Assembly (NCBI GenBank): GCA_001899635.1 | Contig: MKVQ01000021.1 | Coordinates: 1-64,000, forward strand | Direction of reading: 5' to 3' | DNA from: Myxococcales bacterium 68-20 | Lineage (GTDB): Bacteria; Myxococcota_A; Polyangia; Polyangiales; Polyangiaceae | DNA: 64,000 nucleotides | Shown here: positions 8,152 through 16,744 of the stretch, in pieces | Layout: each line of letters opens with the position of its first letter | Position numbering within the stretch: position 1 is the stretch's first letter | Notes under the pieces: generated by a model | What the model was told of the DNA's origin: nothing | Databases searched by the model: none | The model's input: the letters and a program-made list of their open reading frames with translations, nothing else | Program-made: the position numbers and the translations under genes

Positions 8152-10383
8152 ATGAAGCGAGCCTTCCTTCTCCTTCCGCCTGCGCTCCTCCTCTCGATCG
8201 TCGCCGGGTGCGACGGCGGCTCGGCAGCCGGCGCAGACTCCAGCGCCGAATACACGGCATGCCTCCAGGCGCAGACCAAGGCGCTCCTGGACGCGGCGGG
8301 GACCAAGCAGCCGCGCGAGACCGCGAAGGGGCCGTTCTCCGCCGCGCTCCTCGGCACCGACGGAGCAACGCTCGCCTCCGTCGTCCGTGATGACCTCGAG
8401 GCGAACATGCGCGCTTCGCTCGAGAATGCTCGCGCCAATCGCATCGCGGCGGTGCGCTGCGAGTCCCTGCGTCCCGAGCCGGGCAGAGGGTTCCAGGACG
8501 CCGGAGCGGCGATGCCGAGCAGCGCGGGCAGCGACAACGGGTCCGGCGGCCCGAAGCAGGTCTCGGGCACGAACAACCAGGTCGCCGGCGTCGACGAGGC
8601 CGACTTCGTCAAGAACGACGCCAAGTACATCTACGTCGCCAACGGCACGCGCTTCCGCATCATCGAGGCGTGGCCGGCGGAGAGCGCGCACGAGATCGCG
8701 ACGGTGACGGTCCCCGGCGAAGCGCGGAAGCTGTTCGTCGAAGGCAACCGCGCCCTCGTCTACTCGGCGACGCCGCGCCAGGTCGCGAGCCAGGGTGGCA
8801 GCAGCGGCGACGCGCGGAACAGCGGCGTCAGCGCCGGCGCTGCCCCGGCTCGACCGGGCGGCAGCAGCGAGTGCACCTACGGCTACGACGGCTGCGTCCC
8901 CGCAGGCGACGGGACCGAGACGGAGATCTCGATCTTCGACATCTCGAACCGCGCCGCGCCGAAGCTCGTTCGCAGCATCCACTCGTCGAGCTCGCTCATC
9001 GCGGCCCGCCGGATCGGCAACGCGGTGCACACCGTCCTCGGGGAGCCGTCGATCGCCGACGGGATCGGCTGGGAGAGCTGGCCTCGAGGCCTCGCAAGCG
9101 ACGCGTCGGAGAAGGAGATCAGCGCCGCCTATGACGCGCTCATCGCGAGCAACATCGAAAAGATCGCCGCGCTCGATGTCGGCAACGTGCTCCCCACCTG
9201 GACGGACAGCGCCGGCCGCTCGCCGGACGTCTCGCTCTTCCAGTCGAGCATGCCCGACGGCACCGCGCTCACGAGCGTCCTGTCGCTCGATCTCGTCTCC
9301 GATCCGTCGCTGAAGGTCGCGTCGGTCATCAGCCGCCCCGGCTGGATCTACGCGTCTGCCGATGCGCTCTACATGGCCGTCCCGCATCAGCAGATCGCGG
9401 GATGGGGCTGGTACGAAGGCCGGACCGAGAACGAGCTCTCCACCATCCACAAGTTCTCGATCGGCACGACACCGTTCGCCACGGGCTACACCGGCACGGG
9501 CGTCGTCAAAGGGCGCGTCCTCAACCAGTTCGCGATGGATGACGCAGGCGGCTTCCTCCGCGTCGCGACGACGACGGGACACCTCCCGAGCCCCGACGCG
9601 CACAGCACGATCTCCGTCTTCGAGGACAAGGCCGGCGTGCTCGAGGTCGTCGGACAGATCGACCAGATCGCGAAGAGCGAGGACATCCGATCGGTCCGCT
9701 TCGACGGACCGCACGGGTACATCGTCACGTTCAAGAAGACCGATCCGCTCTTCGTCTTCGACCTGGCGAATCCGCGCGCGCCGAAGACGCTCGGTGAGCT
9801 CAAGATCCCGGGCTTCTCGACCTACATGCACATGATGGACGAGACGCATCTCCTCACGATCGGCTACGACGCCGCGGACCAGGGCGACTTCGCCTTCTTC
9901 ACCGGGGTCATCCTCCAGATCTTCGACGTCTCGGATCCCGCAGCGCCGAAGCTGACGCACAAGGAGACGATCGGAACGCGCGGCTCGAGCTCCGAGGCAC
10001 TCACGAACCACCTCGCCTTCAACTACTTCGCGCCGAAGAACCTCCTCGCGCTGCCGATGACGATCTGCGAGGGCGGCAACCAGAACGGCGGCTTTGGCAC
10101 CGAGATGACGTTCAGCGGCCTCATGGTCTACGACGCGACGACCGCCGGTGGCTTCAATCTCCGCGGCAAGGTCGCTCACCCGAGCTCGTCTCAGCAGGGC
10201 GGCCAGCAGAACGAGTACGGCTACAACGACCTGGGCTGCTCGAGCTGGTGGACCAACGCGTCGAGCGAGGTCAAGCGCAGCATCATCATGGACGACTGGG
10301 TCTTCAGCGTCTCGAGCACGCGCATCAAGGTGAACAACCTCGGCGCGCTCTCGACCGACGTGAAGGAGCTGTCGATCCAGTGA
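8152..10383 (+). CDS. beta-propeller domain lipoprotein (PF09826-like)
   Basis: The ATG at 8152 follows AGGAAG at good spacing and starts a lipoprotein signal peptide with lipobox SIVAGC (Cys20), giving 743 residues. After a helical N-terminal part with several Cys, the core opens with the family hallmark GTNNQVAGVDEADFVKND, then repeats with IFDISNRAAP, VFDLANPRAPKTLG and IFDVSDPAAPKL ends. This matches the beta-propeller family of secreted bacterial and archaeal proteins. It follows a longer propeller lipoprotein in the same direction, and the two share the blade consensus, so they may be an old duplication or partners. Function is not known for the family. Confidence 0.88.
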   Translation: MKRAFLLLPPALLLSIVAGCDGGSAAGADSSAEYTACLQAQTKALLDAAGTKQPRETAKGPFSAALLGTDGATLASVVRDDLEANMRASLENARANRIAAVRCESLRPEPGRGFQDAGAAMPSSAGSDNGSGGPKQVSGTNNQVAGVDEADFVKNDAKYIYVANGTRFRIIEAWPAESAHEIATVTVPGEARKLFVEGNRALVYSATPRQVASQGGSSGDARNSGVSAGAAPARPGGSSECTYGYDGCVPAGDGTETEISIFDISNRAAPKLVRSIHSSSSLIAARRIGNAVHTVLGEPSIADGIGWESWPRGLASDASEKEISAAYDALIASNIEKIAALDVGNVLPTWTDSAGRSPDVSLFQSSMPDGTALTSVLSLDLVSDPSLKVASVISRPGWIYASADALYMAVPHQQIAGWGWYEGRTENELSTIHKFSIGTTPFATGYTGTGVVKGRVLNQFAMDDAGGFLRVATTTGHLPSPDAHSTISVFEDKAGVLEVVGQIDQIAKSEDIRSVRFDGPHGYIVTFKKTDPLFVFDLANPRAPKTLGELKIPGFSTYMHMMDETHLLTIGYDAADQGDFAFFTGVILQIFDVSDPAAPKLTHKETIGTRGSSSEALTNHLAFNYFAPKNLLALPMTICEGGNQNGGFGTEMTFSGLMVYDATTAGGFNLRGKVAHPSSSQQGGQQNEYGYNDLGCSSWWTNASSEVKRSIIMDDWVFSVSSTRIKVNNLGALSTDVKELSIQ

Positions 10384-10403
10384 GGCGAACACCGTAACGT
10401 GGG

Positions 10404-10437
10404 AGCGGCGGCGGAGCGACGAGGTCGCGCCGCCGCT
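10404..10437 (+). terminator. GC-rich hairpin after the second propeller gene
   Basis: AGCGGCGGCG and CGCCGCCGCT form a perfect 10-bp stem with a 14-base loop, about 20 bases after the stop. There is no U tract, so it may act with Rho or only as an RNA-stabilising end. Confidence 0.45.
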
Positions 10438-10603
10438 TCACGGGTCGGGCCCCTCGCTCCGGACTGACCTCGACGAGCTCGCGGCGGCAGCACGCCACGT
10501 GGGAGGACTCGCCGAAACGACTCGACGAGGCGAGACGAAGCGAGATGAAGCGACGCGACGAGTGCGCCGCGTCGACTCCGTGCGGATCGAGTACCATCCG
10601 CGC

Positions 10604-10858
10604 ATGGATCTCGCCGCCAAGTTCGAGGACGCGCAGGTGCGCGTGAAGCAGCTGTCCAAGTCACCGTCGACCGACGACCTGCTCGAGCTGTATGCACTCT
10701 ACAAGCAGTCTACCGCCGGGGACGTGTCCGGGTCGCGACCGGGCATGCTCGACATGAAGGGCCGCGCCAAATACGACGCGTGGGCGACGAAGAAGGGCAC
10801 GAGCAAGGACGACGCGATGACGAAGTACGTCGCCCTGGTCGACCGCCTCGGGGCTTGA
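10604..10858 (+). CDS. acyl-CoA-binding protein (ACBP)
   Basis: An 84-residue protein, the full length of a free-standing ACBP. The start at 10604 gives MDLAAKFEDA, which fits the family N-terminus. The ligand-binding signature is almost intact: YALYKQSTAGD (30-40), RPGMLDMKGRAKYDAW (45-60) and GTSKDDAMTKYV (65-76), including the Tyr and Lys residues that contact the CoA moiety in animal ACBP. The protein buffers and delivers long-chain acyl-CoA in the cytoplasm. ACBP is nearly universal in eukaryotes but patchy in bacteria. Neighbours (propeller lipoprotein, dipeptidase) suggest no operon partner. Confidence 0.93.
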   Translation: MDLAAKFEDAQVRVKQLSKSPSTDDLLELYALYKQSTAGDVSGSRPGMLDMKGRAKYDAWATKKGTSKDDAMTKYVALVDRLGA

Positions 10859-10950
10859 GCTCCACAACCGACGGCGGCGCGCCTGCGGCGTTCTTCCCCC
10901 CGACACGTCGACGAGGCCGACACGCCCGGGATCTTTGCTAGGGTGACGGC

Positions 10951-12273
10951 GTGGACCTCGCCGTCATCGAAGCGCTCTATCCCGATCACGTCGCTCACCA
11001 GGAGCGCGCCTATGCGGAGGCCCTCCGCGAGGCGGGCTTCGACGCTGTCGTCGTTCATTCCGGGACGGCGCAGAAGAAAACCTCCTTCGACGACGCTTAC
11101 TGGCCGCTCCGACCGACCCCGTTCTTCCACCACTGGGTCGCGCTCTACGAGCCTGGCTGCTTCCTCGTGATCGAGCCGGGCCACAAGCCGCGGCTCTACT
11201 GGCCCGAGTGCAAGGACTTCTGGGAGCGCCCCGCCCCGCCGGAGTCGACGGCGTTCATGCACGTGCTCGACGTCCGCCGCGTCGCCACGCCCGAGTTGCC
11301 CGCAGGCAAACGAGTCGCGTGGATCGGCGACGACGTGGCGCGCGCGGAGGCGCTCGGCATCGCGAGCGACGACAGGAACCCGACGAAGCTCCTGGCGGCG
11401 CTCGATCGCCTCCGGACGACCAAGACGGGCTACGAGATCGCGTGCCTCGTCGAGGCCAACCGTCGAGCCGCGCTCGGGCACGAGGCGGTGCGCCGTGCGT
11501 TCGCCGAGGGCGATCACGCCGAGCTCGATCTCCATCTCTTGTACCTCCGCACGACGCGGCAGGACGATCCGGAGACGCCGTACAAGAACATCGTCGCGAC
11601 CGGGCGGAACGCGTCGATCCTCCACCATGTGAGCTACGGGCGCGACGCCACCCGCGCCGAGTCACTGCTCCTCGACGCCGGCGCGACGTGCCTCGGCTAC
11701 TGCTCGGACATCACGCGCACGTGGGTGAAGACCGGCGGGGCAGCGAGCGCAGCATTCATCGCGATCCTCGACGGGATGGAGGCAATGCAGAAGCGCCTCG
11801 TGGCGCAGATCTCCGCCGGTGCTCCGTACGAGGATCTCCACGACGAGTCGCATCGTCAGGTCAGCGCCATCCTGAAGGAAGCGGGGATCGTGAAGGCGTC
11901 CGCGGACGAGATCGACGGCAAGGCGATCAGCCGCATCTTCTATCCGCACGGCCTCGGTCACTCGCTCGGCCTCCAGACGCACGACGTCGGCTGCGCGGTG
12001 GTCAAGCCGAAGACGGAGAACCCGTTCCTGCGCAACACCTCGAAGATCGCCGAAGGTCAGGTGTTCACGATCGAGCCCGGCCTCTACTTCGTCGACTCGC
12101 TGCTCGCGCCGCTGCGCGGCTCGCCGGAGGGCAAGCTGGTCGACTGGAACCTCGTCGAGGCGCTCTCGCCGCTCGGCGGCATCCGCATCGAGGACGATGT
12201 GCTCGTGACCTCGTCCGGCACCCGCAACTTCACGCGTGAGGTCCTTCCCGTCGGCGGCAGCGCGCTCGAGTAG
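10951..12273 (+). CDS. pepQ: Xaa-Pro dipeptidase (M24B metallopeptidase)
   Basis: A 440-residue protein, the length of E. coli PepQ, and recognisably similar along its length, including the N-terminal domain (HSG, ERxxAL) and C-terminal GGIRIEDDV. PepQ cleaves dipeptides with C-terminal proline, and some members hydrolyse organophosphates. The pita-bread metal ligands are present: Asp in LLDAG, Asp in CSDITRTW, His in HGLGHSLGLQTHD, Glu in FTIEPG and Glu in RIEDDV. The start is a GTG at 10951 preceded by AGGGTGAC. It stands alone, followed by a terminator-like hairpin. Confidence 0.93.
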   Translation: MDLAVIEALYPDHVAHQERAYAEALREAGFDAVVVHSGTAQKKTSFDDAYWPLRPTPFFHHWVALYEPGCFLVIEPGHKPRLYWPECKDFWERPAPPESTAFMHVLDVRRVATPELPAGKRVAWIGDDVARAEALGIASDDRNPTKLLAALDRLRTTKTGYEIACLVEANRRAALGHEAVRRAFAEGDHAELDLHLLYLRTTRQDDPETPYKNIVATGRNASILHHVSYGRDATRAESLLLDAGATCLGYCSDITRTWVKTGGAASAAFIAILDGMEAMQKRLVAQISAGAPYEDLHDESHRQVSAILKEAGIVKASADEIDGKAISRIFYPHGLGHSLGLQTHDVGCAVVKPKTENPFLRNTSKIAEGQVFTIEPGLYFVDSLLAPLRGSPEGKLVDWNLVEALSPLGGIRIEDDVLVTSSGTRNFTREVLPVGGSALE

Positions 12274-12280
12274 CTCAGGC

Positions 12281-12300
12281 GAGGGCCGAACGCGGCCTTC
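12281..12300 (+). terminator. short hairpin after pepQ
   Basis: GAGGGCCG-aacg-CGGCCTTC, an 8-bp stem with one G-U pair, begins 8 bases after the pepQ stop. No U tract follows, so efficiency is uncertain. Confidence 0.45.
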
Positions 12301-12350
12301 ACGCGATCTCTGCCGGACTGCGGCACGGAGCGTGCTGCTTGGTGTCCTTC

Positions 12351-12680
12351 ATGACCTGGCAGGACATTCGGATGCGCTGGGAAGAGCTCGACGGCACCAC
12401 CCGGGCTCGGCTCGTGGCGATCATCAGGCAACGGCTGGGCGTCACGGGCCTGGACGAAGAGATCTCGATCGAGACCTGGGCGGGCGCCATCGCGCTCGAC
12501 GTCGAGTTGGAGGAGCTCGAGATCGATCTCGCGCTCGAGCCGATCGACGAGGCCGCGCGCCATCCCGGGCGTGACGACCTCCACGAGCAGCGCGAGGACG
12601 ATCAGGAGACCGAGGGCGTCGTGCACTGGCCGCCGCACTTCGGCCGCCTCGGTCGTCCATGGGGCATGCCCGGCCGATGA
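12351..12680 (+). CDS. small hypothetical acidic protein
   Basis: A 109-residue frame starting MTWQDIRMRWEELD. I recognise no family. The codon third positions are strongly G/C throughout, which the opposite-strand frame over the same DNA does not show, so I take this strand as coding. The first ~70 residues look helical and acidic (ELEELEIDLALEPIDE); the rest is hydrophilic with HWPPHFGRLGRPWG at the end. No signal peptide or membrane segment. The ATG at 12351 has no clear ribosome site. It sits between pepQ and msrB, convergent with the latter. Confidence 0.55.
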   Translation: MTWQDIRMRWEELDGTTRARLVAIIRQRLGVTGLDEEISIETWAGAIALDVELEELEIDLALEPIDEAARHPGRDDLHEQREDDQETEGVVHWPPHFGRLGRPWGMPGR

Positions 12681-12723
12681 ACGTCTCTCGGTCCGGTCAT
12701 CCGCTACGAGAGCCTCGAGGCAG

Positions 12724-13113
12724 TCAGGTCTTCTTCAGGTCGAGCGAGGCCGAGTTGATGCAGTAACGCAGCCCGCCACGGTCAGGCGGCCCATCCGGGA
12801 ACACGTGCCCGAGGTGAGCGCCGCACTCCGAGCACAGGACCTCGGTGCGCACCATGAAGTGCGAGCGATCTTCCTCGGTGGCGATGTTCGCCTCTACTGC
12901 GGGCTGGGTGAAGCTCGGCCATCCGCAACCGGAGTCGAACTTGTCGTCGGAGCGGAAGAGCTCTGCACCGCAGCAGACGCACTCGTACGTCCCGGCGTCG
13001 TGGCTGTCCCAATATTTCCCGGTGAAGGCGCGCTCGGTGGCCTTGTTGCGCGTGACCTCGTACTGCTCGGGGGAGAGGACGGCTTTGTACTCGGCGTCGG
13101 TCTTCTTCGGCAT
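12724..13113 (-). CDS. msrB: peptide-methionine (R)-S-oxide reductase
   Basis: A 129-residue single-domain MsrB, which reduces the R-epimer of methionine sulfoxide in proteins using thioredoxin. Two zinc-binding pairs, CVCC (45-48) and CSEC (94-97), and the catalytic Cys118 in [10 protein letters not shown] are present, together with SGCGWPSF and [10 protein letters not shown]. No signal peptide, so cytoplasmic. No msrA is in the window. It lies 84 bases beyond the end of the four-gene operon on the same strand but is probably separate. Confidence 0.96.
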   Translation of the reverse strand: MPKKTDAEYKAVLSPEQYEVTRNKATERAFTGKYWDSHDAGTYECVCCGAELFRSDDKFDSGCGWPSFTQPAVEANIATEEDRSHFMVRTEVLCSECGAHLGHVFPDGPPDRGGLRYCINSASLDLKKT

Positions 13114-13197
13114 GGCGATCGCGCCAATCTTAGATCGGTTTCGCCGACCGCGGGCGCTTCGGTCCCGAAGCCCGAAGCGTCGCGAACCGCCGCCGTC

Positions 13198-14229
13198 TCA
13201 GCCGCTGCTTCCGCCTCGACTGCCGCCGCTGCCTGGACCGACCACCCAGTGATAGCCCGGGTAGATGAACGGCCGCCCGAACGCGAGGCCGAAGCCGCCC
13301 CGGGCGCGCGCATAGAAGTAGGGATCGTCGACGAGGGTGTAGCGCTCGCGGACCCAATAGCCGCGCGGCGCCAGCCTCGCTGCCCAATCGACCGGCCATG
13401 CGCCGGCGACCGGCGCGGGCGCAGCCTTCAGGAACGCGAGGTCGACGATGAAGATGCTGATCCCCGCGGCCTGCCAGGCGCGGAAGCTCGCGTTCAGATC
13501 GTCTTCCTCGACCTCGGCGTCGTCGAGGTCCTCGACGACGTAGACGACGCGCGTGATGTGCCGCGCGCGAAGCGTCTCGACGTCGGGCAGATCGCCCGGC
13601 ATCAGCATGTAGCGGTTGTCGAACGTCTCGTCGTCCGGAGTGTCGAAGCGATACGCGAGGCGCCACGAGTCGAGGAGGAACACGGGATGCGCGCTCTCGA
13701 GCGCGGCTCGCTCGGGCGGCGGCAGCCGCGGAGGAAACGCGAGCAGCCCGGCGAGCGTCTCGTCCGCGGGAACGACCGAGTCGTGGGCAGGCCAGTTGTT
13801 GAACGTGACGACTGGCGCGATCGGCTCGCGCGAGTCGCGGCTCAGACGCGAGGCGAACGCCGCCGAAGCCGCGCCGCGGAGGTCGACGAGCCACAAGGTG
13901 TCGGCCGGCAGTCCGACCCGAGCGACGTGCGCCGCCGCGGCATCGGCCTCCGCGGCGACCTCGAGGCGCCGCACGTCGGGGAGCGCGGCATGCCCGGCCA
14001 TCGGATCGACCGACGAGATGAGCGTGCCCTTGTGGTAGCGCGCCCAGGGGCTCTCCGGAGCCATCTGCCAGCGCGCCGCGAGCTCCGACGAAGACGGTAG
14101 GGCGAAGTCACGCCTGTCCGGCACGTCCTCCGACCAGAACGCGACGCTCACGGAAGGCGTCCACGGACGCAGCCCGCAGCCGGTGACGCCGACGAGCGCG
14201 ACGGGAATGATGCCGATCCGCGCTCTCAA
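13198..14229 (-). CDS. hypothetical lipoprotein, last gene of a four-gene coupled operon
   Basis: I place the start at the TTG at 14229, which overlaps the stop of the upstream gene as TTGA; the frame is open far upstream, but that part is an antisense shadow. This gives 343 residues beginning with a short basic and hydrophobic stretch and a lipobox-like VGVTGC, so it is probably a lipoprotein. The body has no family I recognise. Notable features are LWLVDLRGAASAA, VVTFNNWPAHDS, VFLLDSWRLAYR, VYVVEDLDDAEVEEDDLNAS and a C-terminal Tyr/Gly stretch ending GPGSGGSRGGSSG. Alternating hydrophobic strands and helices suggest a globular alpha/beta fold. Tight coupling to the ATP-grasp gene implies a shared task. 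Confidence 0.7.
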   Translation of the reverse strand: MRARIGIIPVALVGVTGCGLRPWTPSVSVAFWSEDVPDRRDFALPSSSELAARWQMAPESPWARYHKGTLISSVDPMAGHAALPDVRRLEVAAEADAAAAHVARVGLPADTLWLVDLRGAASAAFASRLSRDSREPIAPVVTFNNWPAHDSVVPADETLAGLLAFPPRLPPPERAALESAHPVFLLDSWRLAYRFDTPDDETFDNRYMLMPGDLPDVETLRARHITRVVYVVEDLDDAEVEEDDLNASFRAWQAAGISIFIVDLAFLKAAPAPVAGAWPVDWAARLAPRGYWVRERYTLVDDPYFYARARGGFGLAFGRPFIYPGYHWVVGPGSGGSRGGSSG

Positions 14230-15650
14230 AGGCCGGCCTCCGCGCCGCTCGCGCTGGCCGCCGGTGCGAGCTCGGTGTCCTCGACGAACACGGGCAAGAC
14301 GAGCGCGTCGTGCGAGCAGTGCGACGTCGGCGAGAGCCGCGCGAAGTACCCGGCGAACACGCCGTCGAGCAAATAGACACCGAGCGTGACGAGGCGCGGC
14401 CCCCACGGGGTGGCGAGTGACGCTTGCGGGACGAAGCGTTGCGCGATCCACACCTGTCCGGTCGGCGAGCCCGGGCCCGCCTTCCCTCCCCCGAGATCGG
14501 TGGCCCGCCCCCGTGACGTACCGCCGTCGTCGGTATCGACGGAGGCGACCTCCTCGAGGATGTCGCGGAAGTCCTCCGGCGTCGTGAGCGCGCCGACGAA
14601 GACGTGATCGCCGACGCGCGAGAGATCGCGCTTCACCACCCACGACTCGCGCTCGGCCGCGAGCCGCTCGCGAGGTACATCCGCGAACGCAAACGTCTCG
14701 GCGAAGACCTCGGCAGCTGCCGCCGGATCGTGCGCGAACGCCCGCGCCATCGCGAGCTTCGACTGCGCGTGGATGCACGAGAAGCTCGACATCGACGCGA
14801 GCGCTCCCTTCTCCGTCGCGCGCACGAGCACGTCGATGTTCTTCTGTCCGGCCATCCATTCGACTGGATAGAAGCGATAGAGTGAAGCGACGCGCTGCGC
14901 CCCGGTCGGCGTGCGGACCGCGACGCCCTCCCCATCGTCGGCCGCGAAGAGCGCGGTTGGCGGGACGCGGACGGCGCGACCGCCGCGCTCGACGACGAGC
15001 CGCTCGAGGAGCGCGCAGACCTGGAGGTCCTCCGCGTATGCAGTCGCGTACGCGAGCGCAACGACCCCACGCGGCGAGCCGGGACCACCCGATCGCTCGA
15101 CGAGTCGATCAGCGAGCCACCCGGCGACGTGCGTCGGATCGCGGAGCGCTCGTCGCGAGGTCGCGCCCGACGCCGTGTCGCGCAGCGCGCCGAGACGAAG
15201 ACCTGCGGCGCGCGCGAGGCGCGGGAGCGCGAGCGTCTCGTTGTAGCCGCCCGGACAGTCCGCGTTCACCTCACAAGCGACGAAACGCCCGTCCTCCCGG
15301 AGCAGCAGGTCGACGCGAGCGACGGAGCCGGAGTCCCCGCCCGCACGTGCTGCCGCGGCGAGGCGCTCGACGTCGGGATGAAGGCGATAGCGCGCCCGCT
15401 CGGTCGGATCGGACGCGGCCCGCTCGGCGGCGGCGGAGACGAGCGACCACGCGCGCTCGGCGACATGAATCGCGTCACGATGCGCCGCGCTCGAGAGAAT
15501 GAACGGATGCAAGTCCACCCGGCGCCGGCCGGAGGTCCATGCGTCCCAGACGAGCCACTCGTGCTGCAACGCCCGCTCGAGCGACGGGAGCCGAAGCGGA
15601 TCGGCCACCGCCAGCGGCTCGACCCGCGCGCGGAGAGCGACGGCGGTCAA
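14226..15650 (-). CDS. glutathionylspermidine-synthase-like ATP-grasp protein
   Basis: Start set at the TTG at 15650, overlapping the upstream stop as TTGA, giving 474 residues; the long frame before it is antisense shadow. Features match the glutathionylspermidine synthase/YgiC group of C-N ligases: VACEVNADCPGGYNETLALP (compare EYNADTP in the family), LYRFYPVEWM, then a nucleotide-binding stretch WVVKRDLSRVGDHVF and C-terminal VWIAQRFVPQ with LVTLGVYLLDGVFAGYFAR. Such enzymes join an amine to a peptide carboxylate with ATP. No amidase domain is fused. No signal peptide, so it acts in the cytoplasm while its operon partners are exported. The substrate is unknown; catalytic competence should be checked because the Lys-rich loop differs from the classic form. 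Confidence 0.7.
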   Translation of the reverse strand: MTAVALRARVEPLAVADPLRLPSLERALQHEWLVWDAWTSGRRRVDLHPFILSSAAHRDAIHVAERAWSLVSAAAERAASDPTERARYRLHPDVERLAAAARAGGDSGSVARVDLLLREDGRFVACEVNADCPGGYNETLALPRLARAAGLRLGALRDTASGATSRRALRDPTHVAGWLADRLVERSGGPGSPRGVVALAYATAYAEDLQVCALLERLVVERGGRAVRVPPTALFAADDGEGVAVRTPTGAQRVASLYRFYPVEWMAGQKNIDVLVRATEKGALASMSSFSCIHAQSKLAMARAFAHDPAAAAEVFAETFAFADVPRERLAAERESWVVKRDLSRVGDHVFVGALTTPEDFRDILEEVASVDTDDGGTSRGRATDLGGGKAGPGSPTGQVWIAQRFVPQASLATPWGPRLVTLGVYLLDGVFAGYFARLSPTSHCSHDALVLPVFVEDTELAPAASASGAEAGL

Positions 15651-16744
15651 CGCATCCTCGCGGCGAGGCGCTCGAACAGCGCCGGATCCTCGGCGCCGAG
15701 ACCGTAGAAGAGGACACCGACGTCCAGCGGGAGCACGTCGCTGCTCCACGCGCCGAGCGCGCGGGCGGTCGACTCCGCATCGTCGAACCAGAGCTCGTGC
15801 GACTCGCCACCGAACGCCCGGTAGCGAAGGAACGGAGCTCCGGTCGGGCCACGCTCGATCGGAGCGCGCGCGATCGTCGAGATGGCGATCGCGTCGTGGT
15901 AGACGACCGGCCGCCTCCCACGCGGGCCGAAGTCCGTCCCGTAGAGCGGATACGAGACATCGACGTTCGGAAAGTCGTCCTTCGCGAGGCGCACCGCGTC
16001 GACGGCCCACCCCGGATCGATCGTCGGCCCAGGATCGCGCTCCGAGTAGTCGAGCGTCATGATGCGCATCCGGTCGACGAGTGGAGCGAGCTCGCGGCGA
16101 GAGAAGGCATCGCCGCCGGGAAGATCGCTCGGAACCGTCACCGACGGAGGGACGAACACGCCCAGCCGGCGCGTCGGACGGACGACCTCCGCGAGCTCGG
16201 CGACGAGCGCAGTGACGAACGGGCGCGCGTCGTTCGAGAGCGACTGCAGATCGATCTCGACACCGTCAGCCGGTTCGATCACGAGCGGCAGCGTCTCCTT
16301 CACGCGCTGCCTCCACGCCGGGTCCCGGAGGAACGCCTGCGTCTGCGCGCCGTCGTAGCGCTGACCGCTCTCGTCGGTGAACGCGATCCCGAAGTGAACC
16401 CGGTAGCCATCGCGCTTCAGCTCCTCGGTCAGCGCCGCCAGAGCGGCGCGGGAGCTCTGATCGCGCGGGCCGACCGTCCCGTCCGCGCGCGGGACGAGGC
16501 AGAGCATGATCACCTCACCCCCGCGGAGGACACGCTTCGCTCCCGCGCTCGCAAGGGTGGAGCGCGACCAGGTGTCGAGCACGCAGCCATCGACGACGAC
16601 CGACGCCATCCGCGCGGGCAGAGCCGTCTCGGCGCGAAGGCCGACCACCTCTCGCTCGCTCCCCGAATCGGAGCCGCACCCCGCAAGGGCAACGAGTGAG
16701 AGCGCGACGCTCGCTGCGAGCCCGAAGATCCTCTCGACCGTCAT
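15647..16744 (-). CDS. lipoprotein with GH18-like (chitinase-fold) domain
   Basis: The ATG at 16744 overlaps the stop of the upstream gene as ATGA. The 365-residue product has a signal peptide with lipobox VALAGC (Cys about 23). The body resembles glycoside hydrolase family 18 barrels of the spore-germination/chitinase type: a conserved strand DGVEIDLQSL around residue 167 where active enzymes have DGxDxDxE, a later strand MRIMTLDYS and VDVSYPLYGTDF. The catalytic Glu position is Gln here, and the middle Asp is Glu, so hydrolysis is doubtful and a sugar-binding role is possible. Coupled to the ATP-grasp gene downstream. Fold assignment is from motifs only. Confidence 0.6.
   Translation of the reverse strand: MTVERIFGLAASVALSLVALAGCGSDSGSEREVVGLRAETALPARMASVVVDGCVLDTWSRSTLASAGAKRVLRGGEVIMLCLVPRADGTVGPRDQSSRAALAALTEELKRDGYRVHFGIAFTDESGQRYDGAQTQAFLRDPAWRQRVKETLPLVIEPADGVEIDLQSLSNDARPFVTALVAELAEVVRPTRRLGVFVPPSVTVPSDLPGGDAFSRRELAPLVDRMRIMTLDYSERDPGPTIDPGWAVDAVRLAKDDFPNVDVSYPLYGTDFGPRGRRPVVYHDAIAISTIARAPIERGPTGAPFLRYRAFGGESHELWFDDAESTARALGAWSSDVLPLDVGVLFYGLGAEDPALFERLAARMR

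Noticed and set aside
12084-12638. Leftward open frame opposite the small orphan gene
   Set aside because: Its codon third positions lack the bias of real genes here, and it overlaps pepQ's end; it is the antisense shadow of the + strand frame.
14230-14859. Long N-terminal extension of the last operon gene
   Set aside because: It is Arg-rich antisense-like sequence overlapping the ATP-grasp gene in another frame; the TTG in the stop overlap explains the start better.
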